DNA of 33,027 nt from JACJYE01 sp964432875 (GCA_964432875.1 CAYSPJ010000053.1:1-33027); one strand, 5' to 3'; positions 24,419 to 32,237 are shown, counted from the stretch's first letter. Numbers and translations: made by a program. Notes: a model not told the origin generated them from the letters alone.

Positions 24419-24595
24419 AGCTTATCATTTTCAGGCAAAGTACGGTATGAAAATAATCATTCCCTCGATTATGTTTCAAGGAGTTTTGCTCTATTATACG
24501 CAAAAAAGCAATAATTATATCATTTTGCCGCTAGTTTTGTTATTAAGAAGCAAAAAAGCGATTTTAGCAGATTGCGTATTCAATTTTGTGCGAAC
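24419..24595. promoter_or_regulatory. AT-rich divergent promoter region with paired direct repeats
   Basis: This region separates two divergent genes and is clearly richer in A and T than its surroundings. It holds TAGTTTTG at 24532-24539, an exact TAnnTTTG match facing the hydrolase gene, although no well-spaced -33 element was found. Two identical copies of GCAAAAAAGC at 24500-24509 and 24550-24559, exactly 50 bp apart, flank that box. Confidence 0.4.
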
Positions 24596-25390
24596 ATGGC
24601 GATAGTTCTATCTATTCTCCTTCTACTCTTCTTATACAGCATTATTGCCGCTACAGTTTATTGGCTGCAGGAGCGCCTGGTGTTCCGCCCCTATCTGCTC
24701 CTGCCGGATTTCCAGTACGCCTTCCACCATCCTTATGAAGAATTTTGGTTGTCGGCAAAGGGAGGCGCCCGGCTCAATGCCTTGCTTTTCCGTGCTAAGC
24801 CAGTCCCCAAAGGGGTAGTGCTTTACTTACATGGCAACCGGGGCAACCTGGAAGGCTGGGCGGTATATTACGCCGACTTTATCCCCTTAGGCTACGATTT
24901 CCTGGCCTTGGACTACCGCGGTTTTGGCAAAAGCACTGGACTGCCCAGCGAGGCAGGCCTTTATGATGATGCTGAAGCGGCCTACCTGTGGCTGAATGAG
25001 CACTATGAGGAAAGCCAGATTGTGGTTTATGGCCGCTCGCTTGGTTCGGCAGTAGCATCCTGGCTCGGCAGCCGCTATCAGCCCCGGGCCGTGGTGTTGG
25101 AGACGCCTTACGATAACATCCCCAACGTCATCAGGGCGCAGGTGGGGCTGCCGCTACCGGCCAGCTTGTTCCGCTTGCATTTCCGCAACGACTACTACCT
25201 GCAGAGGCTCAACTGCCCAGCCTACATTTTTGCCGGCACCAAGGACCTGGTGGTCCCTTTCCGCCTGGCGCTGCGCCTGCGCCCTTTGTTGCCTTCGCCC
25301 GAGCACTTCATCGTTTTCCGCGGCGGCGATCACCGCAACCTGGCTACTTTTCCCGAATACCGCCTCCACCTGGAGCGCATCCTGGCTTGA
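24596..25390 (+). CDS. Membrane-anchored alpha/beta hydrolase (BEM46/ABHD13-like)
   Basis: This 264-residue protein starts with a hydrophobic anchor (MAIVLSILLLLFLYSIIAAT) and continues as an alpha/beta hydrolase. The oxyanion-hole region is LYLHGNRGNLEGW, the nucleophile S148 sits in GRSLGS, D217 in AGTKDLVVP and H246 in GGDHRNL, giving a complete triad. The arrangement resembles the BEM46/ABHD13 and YqkD group, whose substrates are largely unknown. The catalytic domain location relative to the membrane is not certain. ATG 24596 is preferred to the in-frame TTG at 24572. The stop codon directly abuts the palindromic element that begins at 25391. Confidence 0.87.
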   Translation: MAIVLSILLLLFLYSIIAATVYWLQERLVFRPYLLLPDFQYAFHHPYEEFWLSAKGGARLNALLFRAKPVPKGVVLYLHGNRGNLEGWAVYYADFIPLGYDFLALDYRGFGKSTGLPSEAGLYDDAEAAYLWLNEHYEESQIVVYGRSLGSAVASWLGSRYQPRAVVLETPYDNIPNVIRAQVGLPLPASLFRLHFRNDYYLQRLNCPAYIFAGTKDLVVPFRLALRLRPLLPSPEHFIVFRGGDHRNLATFPEYRLHLERILA

Positions 25391-25554
25391 GCGGCGCGCG
25401 ATAAATAACTGTCAGATTTCCTAGGAGCGCTTTTGGCTTTACCCTGCGTTGAAGAACCGCCTCCCTTAGGAATGGCTAAGGTCGGGAACCTTCGCCTTGG
25501 TTAAAACCAAAATCGCTAGCCTATTAAACCCAACAGTTATTTATCGCGCGCCGC
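25391..25554. mobile_element. 164-bp palindromic element with perfect 22-bp terminal inverted repeats (MITE- or REP-like candidate)
   Basis: Positions 25391-25412 and 25533-25554 are perfect 22-bp inverted copies, beginning GCGGCGCGCGATAAATAACT. Inside, 25426-25444 pairs with 25499-25517 at 16 of 19 positions. A central hairpin CCTTAG-GAATGG-CTAAGG occupies 25464-25481. The whole element could fold into one long, interrupted stem. It contains no gene. The left end starts exactly after the TGA of the hydrolase gene. No target-site duplication is evident and no second copy was found in the window. It may be a non-autonomous mobile or dispersed palindromic repeat; a very large terminator is the alternative. 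Confidence 0.5.
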
Positions 25555-25573
25555 GAATGTCCTTGCAGGGTAT

Positions 25574-25581
25574 TATCTTTG
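25574..25581 (+). promoter_or_regulatory. TAnnTTTG promoter box upstream of trmB
   Basis: TATCTTTG is an exact consensus match 77 nt before ATG 25659 and 19 nt beyond the palindromic element. No convincing TTG element is found at the expected upstream distance, which would fall within the right arm of the element. Confidence 0.4.
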
Positions 25582-25658
25582 CCCCCTGATTTGCGCTAAG
25601 CAAGCTACATTCACAAACCTCCTTGAGAGGGACTTAATTATTGAACACCATTTTGGCT

Positions 25659-26363
25659 ATGAGCAAGCGGAATAAACTGCTGAAATTTTCTGAATTATTA
25701 GCTTTCCCAAATGTCTATGAAAACTACCGGCACGAACAGCCCGAGCTTTTTGGGCTGCATGGCCAGCAAGTAGAACTCCGAGGCAAATGGGCCGAACAGC
25801 ATTTTGGGAATGAGCACCCCATCACCTTAGAATTGGCTTGCGGCAGGGGGGAATACACTCTAGGTATGGCCCGCCAAAACCCGGAGCGCAACTTCATCGG
25901 CGTGGATATCAAGGGCGCGCGCATCTGGCAGGGCGCGCGCATTGCCCTGGAAGAGCAACTGCATAATGCCGCATTCCTGCGCACCCGCATCGAACGGATT
26001 GCCTCCTTCTTTGCGCCGGGCGAAGTGCGTGAAATTTGGATCACCTTCCCCGACCCCTTCCCCCCCAAGAGCAAAACGAACCGCCGCCTGACAGGGCCCC
26101 GCTTTCTGGCCGAGTACCAGAAAATGTTGTGCCCCGGCGGCCTGCTCCACCTCAAGACCGACGACCTGCAATTCTACGAGTTCTCGCTGGAAACCCTGGC
26201 GGAATACCCCGGCGCGACTATCCTTTATCAGGATGACGACATCTATGCCAAGCCGCTGCCGTTGCCCGAATTGGAGCTGAAAACCTATTACGAACGGCTG
26301 CATCTGGGCGAAGGGAAAACCATCAAATATCTCCGCTGCAGCTTAGGGGATCCACAACCATAG
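25659..26363 (+). CDS. trmB: tRNA (guanine-N7-)-methyltransferase TrmB
   Basis: This 234-residue SAM-dependent enzyme methylates N7 of G46 in the variable loop of tRNAs. SAM-binding motif I is LELACGRGEYTLGMA (around residues 57-70), followed by NFIGVDIKGARIWQGA. The family-specific catalytic segment is ITFPDPFPPKSKTNRRL (F130-P131-D132-P133 with the K-S-K following), and RFLAEYQKMLCPGGLLHLKT is the adjacent strand-helix unit. The frame is open from a TTG at 25641, but ATG 25659 (MSKRNKLLKFSELLAFPNVY) is the family-consistent start. It converges on the acyl-CoA dehydrogenase gene. Confidence 0.95.
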   Translation: MSKRNKLLKFSELLAFPNVYENYRHEQPELFGLHGQQVELRGKWAEQHFGNEHPITLELACGRGEYTLGMARQNPERNFIGVDIKGARIWQGARIALEEQLHNAAFLRTRIERIASFFAPGEVREIWITFPDPFPPKSKTNRRLTGPRFLAEYQKMLCPGGLLHLKTDDLQFYEFSLETLAEYPGATILYQDDDIYAKPLPLPELELKTYYERLHLGEGKTIKYLRCSLGDPQP

Positions 26364-26369
26364 CCCTGC

Positions 26370-26387
26370 CAAAACCGGCTTGTTTTG
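26370..26387. terminator. Small hairpin between convergent trmB and acyl-CoA dehydrogenase genes
   Basis: CAAAAC (26370-26375) and GTTTTG (26382-26387) form a perfect 6-bp stem around a 6-nt loop in the 38-bp convergent gap. There is no adjacent T-tract on either strand, so it is only a possible bidirectional terminator. Confidence 0.3.
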
Positions 26388-26401
26388 CGCCTTCTTTAGC
26401 C

Positions 26402-27601
26402 CTACAAGCCATACCCCTTTAGTATCTTTTTTGCCAGCGAAGCCTTGTGGGCTTCATCGGGGCCATCGTAGATGCGGGCGGCCCGTTCCTCGCGATAAAA
26501 ATAGGATAACACCGTATCGTCCGTGATGCCGAGTGCACCGTGCACCTGGATAGCGCAGTCCACCGCTTGTTGTAAAACGCCGGCGACAAAAAACTTAATC
26601 GCAGATATATCCATGCTGGCAGCACGCTGCCCTTCCTGACTGATTTTCAGGGCGGTGTGCAAAACCATGTAGCGTGCTGCGTCGATGCGTGCCCGGTTTT
26701 CAGCTACCATGGCCTGGACCATCTGCTGCTGCCCCAGCATCCTGCCCTCGGCGATTTCGCGGGTAGCGGCGCGGCGGCACATCAGCTCAAAAGCGCGTTC
26801 ACAGATGCCGATCCAGCGCATGCAGTGGTGGATGCGGCCAGGGCCCAAGCGCTCTTGAGCCAGGGCGAAGCCAGCGCCTTCCGTCCCGATGAGGTTGGCA
26901 ACTGGTACACGGGCATCTTCCAGCCGGATTTCGGCATGGCTATGCCAGCCCTCGCCCGTATGGCCCATCACCGGGATGTTGCGCAGGAGCTTGAAGCCTG
27001 GATTGTCTGTCGGCACGATAATCATGCTGGCCCGTTGGTAGGGGTTGGGCGCATCGGGGGTGGTCACAGCCATGACGATAGCAAAAGCTGCGCCATCGGC
27101 AGCGGTGGTAAACCACTTGTGTCCATTGAGGATATACTCGCCGCCTTGCCGGAGGGCGGTAGTGCCCAGGCGCACCGGGTTGGAGCCCGCGTACGCTGGC
27201 TCAGTCATGGCAAAACAAGAGCGGATATCGCCGGCCAACAAGGGTTTGAGCCAATGCTCGCGCTGCTCGGAGCTGGCGTGTTGTGATAGCAGCTCGATAT
27301 TGCCGGCATCAGGTGCCTGGCAGTTGAAGGCCAGGTGGCCAAAGGGGGAGCGGCCCAGCAGTTCGCTCAATTGGCCAAACTCGGGCAGGCTAAGGCCTGC
27401 TCCGCCCTCCGCTTCAGGCAGATGGGGGTTCCAGGCGCCCGTACTACGCGCTTTTTCCCGCAGGCCGCGCAGCTCGGCTTCCACTTGCCGGAAGGGCGTG
27501 CGCAGCCAGCGCATCTCCTGGGGGAGGATTTCTGTTTCCATAAAAGCGCTCACGCTTTCATGTAGTCGCTTCAATTTTGGAGTAGCAAAGGCTTCGACCA
27601 T
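26402..27601 (-). CDS. Acyl-CoA dehydrogenase family protein (ACAD10/11-like)
   Basis: This 399-residue flavoenzyme of normal length should oxidise an acyl-CoA at the alpha-beta bond. FAD- and substrate-binding motifs are present: CFAMTEPAYAGSN, NGHKWFTTAADGAAFAIVMA (with the Trp-Phe of the family) and the C-terminal VHGALGITDDTVLSYFYREE. The terminal motif RIYDGPDEAHKASLAKKIL resembles the ACAD10/ACAD11 branch. At the position where medium-chain enzymes carry the catalytic glutamate (YEG-T), this protein reads Y-D-G, a change shared with that branch as I recall it. The substrate cannot be predicted. The start lies 13 nt after the stop of the HD/DUF5706 gene on the same strand, so both are probably on one mRNA. 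Confidence 0.9.
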   Translation of the reverse strand: MVEAFATPKLKRLHESVSAFMETEILPQEMRWLRTPFRQVEAELRGLREKARSTGAWNPHLPEAEGGAGLSLPEFGQLSELLGRSPFGHLAFNCQAPDAGNIELLSQHASSEQREHWLKPLLAGDIRSCFAMTEPAYAGSNPVRLGTTALRQGGEYILNGHKWFTTAADGAAFAIVMAVTTPDAPNPYQRASMIIVPTDNPGFKLLRNIPVMGHTGEGWHSHAEIRLEDARVPVANLIGTEGAGFALAQERLGPGRIHHCMRWIGICERAFELMCRRAATREIAEGRMLGQQQMVQAMVAENRARIDAARYMVLHTALKISQEGQRAASMDISAIKFFVAGVLQQAVDCAIQVHGALGITDDTVLSYFYREERAARIYDGPDEAHKASLAKKILKGYGL

Positions 27602-27614
27602 GTGGCAGCATTAA

Positions 27615-28817
27615 TCAGGTGAACAGGGCGATGAGGAAAGTGAGTACCGTGGCGATAAACCCCACCATGAAGAGGTTGTAGGAAATAGACAGGTAGCGAT
27701 ATTTCTTATCCAGCACTTTGCCCAGGTAGTACATATCGCGCACCATATTGCCGTATAGCAATTGGCTATCGTTAAACAGCTCATCCATCGCCTCTTCATA
27801 TTGCTCCAGCCCCAGATTGACGAAGTTGCCAAAGAAGACGATATTGTGGCGCACCTCCGCAACAGGCGTGCCTTGTGGGTTGAGCATCGTCACTTTAGGC
27901 CGGGCAGAAAGCACGGCAAAGATCAACGATGCCAGGCCGGTGACCAGGAAAATCACCACTGGCAGCAAGATCTCCGGCTTGTTTTCCCCGATATTGCGAT
28001 AGGATAAAAAGGTGATCAACACGCTGATGAGGATGGCGTTGACGCTGATCATGATATTGGCCTTATTGTCGGCGATGGCGCTGAGGTTGATGTGGTTGCG
28101 GTAGTTGGTGCGGAAAAAAGTCTGGGCACCGCGGGTGGGCACCCCTTTTTCCAGTTGCCCGTAAGGGCCGGAGCGCTCTTCCTCCTTTTCCAGGCGCTTT
28201 TCCAGTTCCTGACGGGTTTGATGGATGGCCTGGGCCAGCAGGGGCTGAAGCCGCGCCTGGCCATAATGCGTATAAAACTTGACCCGCAAGAGCTCTTCCA
28301 ACAATACGCGCGCCCATTCTGCCCGGCTGTAGCGCTGGCCAAGCATAAACTCCCGTTCCAACTGCAGGGAGGCAGCCTGCAATTCGCGCTCGTCCAGATA
28401 GCGCACTTCTTGCAGGGCATCGTGAAGTATGCCGGCTTCTACTGTAGCGGGGCTTTCTTCCTGGGCAGCAGCCCGGATACAGCTCAGGATTTGGCCTTTC
28501 AAAGCGGCGCCAACTTCCGTCTCCAGCGCAAAAAAGCGCGCGGCGGCTTCCAGGCTGAACTTGCCGGGTTGGTTGTAGTCGAACAGATAACCCAGCGGGA
28601 AGAGCCAGGCCGCCAACCGAGCGATTTCAGCCGCTTCCTGGCTGGCCTTTTCTTCCGCAGCAATTTCAGCTGTTTTCACTGCCAGCGCAGCGGCAAAGCT
28701 GTAATTGTGTACCAGCAGCCGGCTATCTTGCCGCTGCCCAAAAAGCCGCAAGGCAAAGGATTGCGCCTTTGCCACCAGCATGCTAAGGTTGTTTTCAATA
28801 CTCGTGTCCTTCATCAT
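27615..28817 (-). CDS. Membrane protein with degenerate HD domain and Pycsar-effector-like (DUF5706) module
   Basis: This is a 400-residue protein. Residues about 30-160 resemble the HD hydrolase fold (HNYSFAAALAVKTAEIA at 37-53), but the metal-binding His-Asp pair is replaced: the segment reads WLFPLGYL at 71-78, so hydrolysis is unlikely. A charged helical linker (about 190-220) leads to the DUF5706/PycTM module: NYRNHINLSAIADNKANIMI at 238-257 followed by transmembrane helices near 258-272 and 282-305, and a third at about 377-399 close to the C-terminus. PycTM modules act as membrane-damaging effectors in pyrimidine-cyclase (Pycsar) phage defence. No cyclase gene is adjacent, so a defence role is not supported by context. 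The start may be ATG 28817 or the next codon, ATG 28814. The acyl-CoA dehydrogenase gene follows after 13 nt. Confidence 0.8.
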   Translation of the reverse strand: MMKDTSIENNLSMLVAKAQSFALRLFGQRQDSRLLVHNYSFAAALAVKTAEIAAEEKASQEAAEIARLAAWLFPLGYLFDYNQPGKFSLEAAARFFALETEVGAALKGQILSCIRAAAQEESPATVEAGILHDALQEVRYLDERELQAASLQLEREFMLGQRYSRAEWARVLLEELLRVKFYTHYGQARLQPLLAQAIHQTRQELEKRLEKEEERSGPYGQLEKGVPTRGAQTFFRTNYRNHINLSAIADNKANIMISVNAILISVLITFLSYRNIGENKPEILLPVVIFLVTGLASLIFAVLSARPKVTMLNPQGTPVAEVRHNIVFFGNFVNLGLEQYEEAMDELFNDSQLLYGNMVRDMYYLGKVLDKKYRYLSISYNLFMVGFIATVLTFLIALFT

Positions 28818-28906
28818 ATTTTGTCATAGAGGGGCAAGGTACAAAAAACGAGAATAGCAATTATTGGCAAATGATGCATGTTTGACCTGCATCCCGGTTT
28901 TTTTTC

Positions 28907-28937
28907 TTGTTTTGCCACGTAGTTTTTCTTATCTTTA
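28907..28937 (+). promoter_or_regulatory. Promoter with long leader upstream of the lipoprotein gene (TTG-N20-TATCTTTA)
   Basis: TATCTTTA at 28930-28937 differs from TAnnTTTG in one base and has a TTG 20 nt upstream at 28907-28909. It points toward the gene at 29252, leaving a leader of about 305 nt that holds a small open frame and a nested stem-loop. Confidence 0.45.
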
Positions 28938-29090
28938 CTCCCTGAAAAGCAACATCAAACATCATACGCTCCTTTCTACCCTGCTGGATGCATCCCTGAT
29001 ATGAAATAAATTTTGCGATGGGAATCACTGCGGGCTACAAATGCCTCTTTTTAGCCTATACCGTGCTTTTTTCGGTCACGTAGCCAAGTT

Positions 29091-29195
29091 ATGTTCTCTC
29101 GTAAAAGCCTTCGTATGGATCGAAAACAGCTCATTTCCGGCCCTGCGTTGCCCCTAAGCCTAAATAATAATCGCCGCCTGGTTTCGTTGGAGTAG
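29091..29195 (+). CDS. Possible 34-residue small ORF in the leader of the lipoprotein gene
   Basis: An ATG-started frame encodes 34 residues, beginning MFSRKSLRMDRKQLIS and ending NNNRRLVSLE. It has no recognisable homology and no clear ribosome-binding site. Its TAG stop (29193-29195) touches the first base of the GCCACG...CGTGGC hairpin. Such placement is seen in regulatory leader peptides, but the frame could equally be chance. Confidence 0.2.
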   Translation: MFSRKSLRMDRKQLISGPALPLSLNNNRRLVSLE

Positions 29196-29221
29196 CCACG
29201 GAAAGCGTGGCGGCGCAAACC
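29180..29221 (+). promoter_or_regulatory. Nested stem-loop in the 5' leader of the lipoprotein gene
   Basis: An inner hairpin GCCACG-GAAAG-CGTGGC (29195-29211) sits inside an outer stem, GGTTTCG (29180-29186) with CG-C-AAACC (29214-29221, one bulged C). The structure ends 30 nt before ATG 29252 and 17 nt before the AAGGA Shine-Dalgarno-like sequence. It has no U-tract. It does not match a riboswitch class I can name. Confidence 0.35.
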
Positions 29222-29251
29222 TGCTCAACAAAGATTCAAAAGGATTTTTTT

Positions 29252-30802
29252 ATGAAAAGATGGAGTTTTTTATTGCCGATTGTCGCACTGGCCATTTTCA
29301 CATCCTGCCAGCGGTTTGATGAACTTGAAGGCATCAGCGCAGCTGATTTTGAAGCGCAGTATGCCCTGCCGCTCATCAACACCGAGCTCTCCCTGAAGGA
29401 TGTGCTGGAGAAAGCCCAGGACCTCGCTACTATTATCGTTGACCCCGATGGGCTGATCCGCTTTCAATACCGGGGAGAGGTGCTCACGCAAACCAGCGAC
29501 CGGGTCTTCCAGCAAATCAATGCGACCCTCAGCGGGGTGCCCATACCGGTGCTGAGCAAGCGCACCGCCCTGCAGCTGCAGTTCCCGGACGGCTTGGCTT
29601 TCGACCGCCTGGTTCTCGGTGGCGGCACGATAAAATGGTCTTTTCAGCATAAACATCCTGAGCCGGTGCAGTTTCAGCTGCGTTTGCCCCAAGTGACCAA
29701 AAATGGGGAGATATTGACGTTCAACGCCAGCCTGCCAGCCTACAGCGGCACGGGCAACCCACCGACCTACTTGCTGAGCCTGGCCAACCCCACTGATTTG
29801 ACCGGCTACGAGGTGGTGCCCGACCCCATCACCGACTCCGTTTATGTCGAGTATGAACTACTGCGGCCCGGCGGCCTGCCTGATACGGCTCACCTGGTCG
29901 GCATCATTTTTGAAAACCTTCTTTTTTCTTACATGGAAGGCTATCTTGGGGGGCTAGAGTACGAAGGCGGCAGAGACACCATCATCATCGATTTTTTTGA
30001 TAATTGGGTTAGAGGCGATATTTACTTCGAAGAGCCTACGGTGGTATTCAATATTGAAAACTCTTTTGGCATACCTACCAAATCCAAGATTAATGTCTTC
30101 GAGGTCTTTACCGTCAGAGGGGATATCCTGCCGCTGGAAAGCCCCTTCGTTACCAATGGCATTGATTTCCCTTATCCCGATCGCGACGAAGTTGGGCAAA
30201 TCAAAACTAAAAGCTTCGTTTTTAACAAGCAAAACTCCAATATTGACGTCATCCTTGGCTCTGGGCCCCTGGCCATTGATTACGACGTGAATGCGATCAC
30301 CAACCCGGATGGAAACACCGGCATACCGGGCTTCATCACGGATAGCAGTTATTATCGGGTACAAATTGAAGTAGATTTGCCGCTTTATGGCAAAGCCTTG
30401 GATTTTCTCGCCCGGGACACTTTTGAAGTCTCTTTTGAGAACTATAAAAATGTGCGCAATGCGGAGTTCAAGCTCGTCACCGAGAATGGTTTGCCCCTGG
30501 ATGTAGCGATACAGGGGTATTTCCTGGATGAAGCTGGGATAACGCTGGATTCGCTCTTCGACGCCCAGAGGCCAGTGGTGAAAGCAGCACCAGTAAACAG
30601 CAACGGGATACCCATATCGCGCACCGATGATGTCAGCTTTATCGACTACCCGGATGCCCGTTTCGACCAGATCAGGGAGGCTCGGCGGCTGGCGATCATC
30701 GCTTCTTTTTCCACTTACAATGAGGGGCAGCAGTCCGTTAAGATACTATCTGACCAGGCCGTGCGGATCAAACTGGGCGTCATCCTGGGGGTAGGCTTCT
30801 AA
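29252..30802 (+). CDS. Lipoprotein of unknown function
   Basis: This 516-residue protein has a lipoprotein signal peptide (MKRWSFLLPIVALAIFTSCQ, with the lipid-bearing Cys at 19). ATG 29252, preceded by an AAGGA at suitable distance, is preferred over an earlier in-frame start at 29207. The mature part is beta-rich, begins with FDELEGISAADFEAQYALPL, and contains no domain I recognise. Segments such as LIRFQYRGEVLTQTSDRVFQ and FGIPTKSKINVFEVFTVRGD suggest repeated beta-sandwich modules. It is expected on the outer-membrane periplasmic face or the surface. A DUF5723 outer-membrane protein gene follows 66 nt later, so the two may form an operon and a complex. Confidence 0.75.
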   Translation: MKRWSFLLPIVALAIFTSCQRFDELEGISAADFEAQYALPLINTELSLKDVLEKAQDLATIIVDPDGLIRFQYRGEVLTQTSDRVFQQINATLSGVPIPVLSKRTALQLQFPDGLAFDRLVLGGGTIKWSFQHKHPEPVQFQLRLPQVTKNGEILTFNASLPAYSGTGNPPTYLLSLANPTDLTGYEVVPDPITDSVYVEYELLRPGGLPDTAHLVGIIFENLLFSYMEGYLGGLEYEGGRDTIIIDFFDNWVRGDIYFEEPTVVFNIENSFGIPTKSKINVFEVFTVRGDILPLESPFVTNGIDFPYPDRDEVGQIKTKSFVFNKQNSNIDVILGSGPLAIDYDVNAITNPDGNTGIPGFITDSSYYRVQIEVDLPLYGKALDFLARDTFEVSFENYKNVRNAEFKLVTENGLPLDVAIQGYFLDEAGITLDSLFDAQRPVVKAAPVNSNGIPISRTDDVSFIDYPDARFDQIREARRLAIIASFSTYNEGQQSVKILSDQAVRIKLGVILGVGF

Positions 30803-30868
30803 TCAAGAGCGCGTTTTTATTAATAGCCCGAAGCTAAGTCGGCAAACCGGCGCTTCAAACCGAAATTT

Positions 30869-32236
30869 ATGAGAAGGATTTTCTTTTTTCTGTTGTTGCC
30901 TGCCCTGGCCGGTATTTCCAGCTTAGAGGCTCAGGAAGACCTTTCCACCCACTTCCTGCGCCACACCTGGCAGGCCAACCGCACCAACCCGGCTTTTTTC
31001 CCGGAACACCAGTTTGTCATTGGCCTGCCTGGCCTCTACAACAACCTGCGGGTCACCAATATTACTTATGCCGACTTGGTCGTCCAAGGGGCAGGAGATG
31101 AAAAGCGGTTTGACTTTGATGGTGCCATCGCCAAGCTTGGGGCAGAGAACATCATCCGGGAGAACCTGGATGTGGAAACCCTGAGCCTGGGCCTGCGCTT
31201 GGGGCGTTTGTTTCTGAGCTTAGGTCATACAGCCCGCTTCAATGCCTACCTCAACTACCCCAAAACCCTCCCTCAGCTCATTTGGCAAGGCAATGCTCAA
31301 TTCATCGGCCAAGAGGTTGATTTCGGCCCACAGGTCGATCTCTTCGGTTATCAAGAAATCGCTTTAGGGTTGGCGGGGCAAATTAGCCCCAACCTCTCGA
31401 TCGGTGGGCGGGCTAAATTGCTGGCAGGGATTGGCAATGTGCATACCGAGCGCAACAACCTGCGCCTGCGCACGGATTCAGACATCTACCAGCTAGCGCT
31501 TACGGCCGACTACCTCGTCAATTCGACCGGATCGCTCGACTATGATGGCTTCGACCGGCTGGCGGTCGATTTTGACTTTGGCGCTTTCAACCTCGGCCAG
31601 CTCTCCTCCGGCAATACGGGCGTGGCCTTTGACCTGGGCTTGCACCTGCGCCTGGGCCGGCTCGACCTGGCCGCCAGCGTGCTCGACCTGGGCAATATAC
31701 GCTGGCAGGAAGGGGCGCGAAACTATAGCTTACAAGGCGTTTATGAATACGAAGGCCTTGATCTGGCGCAAAATATCCTGGAAGATTCTACCAGCTTGGG
31801 ATCCGTGCTGGATTCCATCCGCTCTATTTATGCGGTGGTAGAAACGAGCAATACTTATCAAACTGCCCTGCCTTCACGTTATTACCTAAGCGCTACTTTC
31901 CGCCTTAATGATAAAGTACAATTGGGAGGCTTGTTCTACGGCGAGCGCTACCTCGGGCAATTTACCCCTGCGCTGGCCCTGGCAGGCAATATCGATTTGC
32001 TGCCTTTCCTGAATGTCGGGGCGTCCTATGCTTTCCGCTCCAACCGCTATGACAACCTGGGGCTCAATGCTACCGTGAAGCTGGGCCCGGTGCAAATCCT
32101 GGCCGCAACGGATAACATCATCACGGCCTTCAGCCCCAAAAATGCCCACAGTGCCAACCTGCGCCTGGGGGCCAACCTGCTTTTCGGCAAAAATAGCGCC
32201 GATAACCAAACAGAGGGGCAGCGGACGTTTTATTAG
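30869..32236 (+). CDS. DUF5723 family outer-membrane beta-barrel protein
   Basis: This 455-residue exported protein has a signal peptide (MRRIFFFLLLPALAGISSLEAQ). The start of the mature protein, FLRHTWQANRTNPAFFPEHQ, is typical of DUF5723 and PorV/PorP-like Bacteroidota barrels, where an N-P-A(F) motif opens the first strand. The remainder alternates beta strands and turns (LSLGLRLGRLFLSLGHTARF, IALGLAGQISPNLSIGGRAK, FDLGLHLRLGRLDLAASVLD, VQLGGLFYGERYLGQFTPAL). It has no catalytic motifs. Family function is unknown; roles in cell-surface assembly or gliding/T9SS-associated complexes are only analogies. It probably shares a transcript with the lipoprotein gene upstream. Confidence 0.8.
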   Translation: MRRIFFFLLLPALAGISSLEAQEDLSTHFLRHTWQANRTNPAFFPEHQFVIGLPGLYNNLRVTNITYADLVVQGAGDEKRFDFDGAIAKLGAENIIRENLDVETLSLGLRLGRLFLSLGHTARFNAYLNYPKTLPQLIWQGNAQFIGQEVDFGPQVDLFGYQEIALGLAGQISPNLSIGGRAKLLAGIGNVHTERNNLRLRTDSDIYQLALTADYLVNSTGSLDYDGFDRLAVDFDFGAFNLGQLSSGNTGVAFDLGLHLRLGRLDLAASVLDLGNIRWQEGARNYSLQGVYEYEGLDLAQNILEDSTSLGSVLDSIRSIYAVVETSNTYQTALPSRYYLSATFRLNDKVQLGGLFYGERYLGQFTPALALAGNIDLLPFLNVGASYAFRSNRYDNLGLNATVKLGPVQILAATDNIITAFSPKNAHSANLRLGANLLFGKNSADNQTEGQRTFY

Positions 32237-32237
32237 C

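Noticed and set aside
25391..25554. Integron attC site
   Set aside because: The element is palindromic and has one ACCCAAC string, but the core R'/R'' boxes are not at its ends and no integrase or cassette array is present.
27615..28817. Complete Pycsar defence system
   Set aside because: Only the effector-like membrane module is present; no pyrimidine cyclase gene or other defence gene is adjacent.
29180..29221. Cyclic-di-GMP-I or cobalamin riboswitch in the lipoprotein leader
   Set aside because: The GGCGCAAACC and GCCACGG strings recall parts of those classes, but the conserved second domain, tetraloop receptor and remaining core elements are missing.
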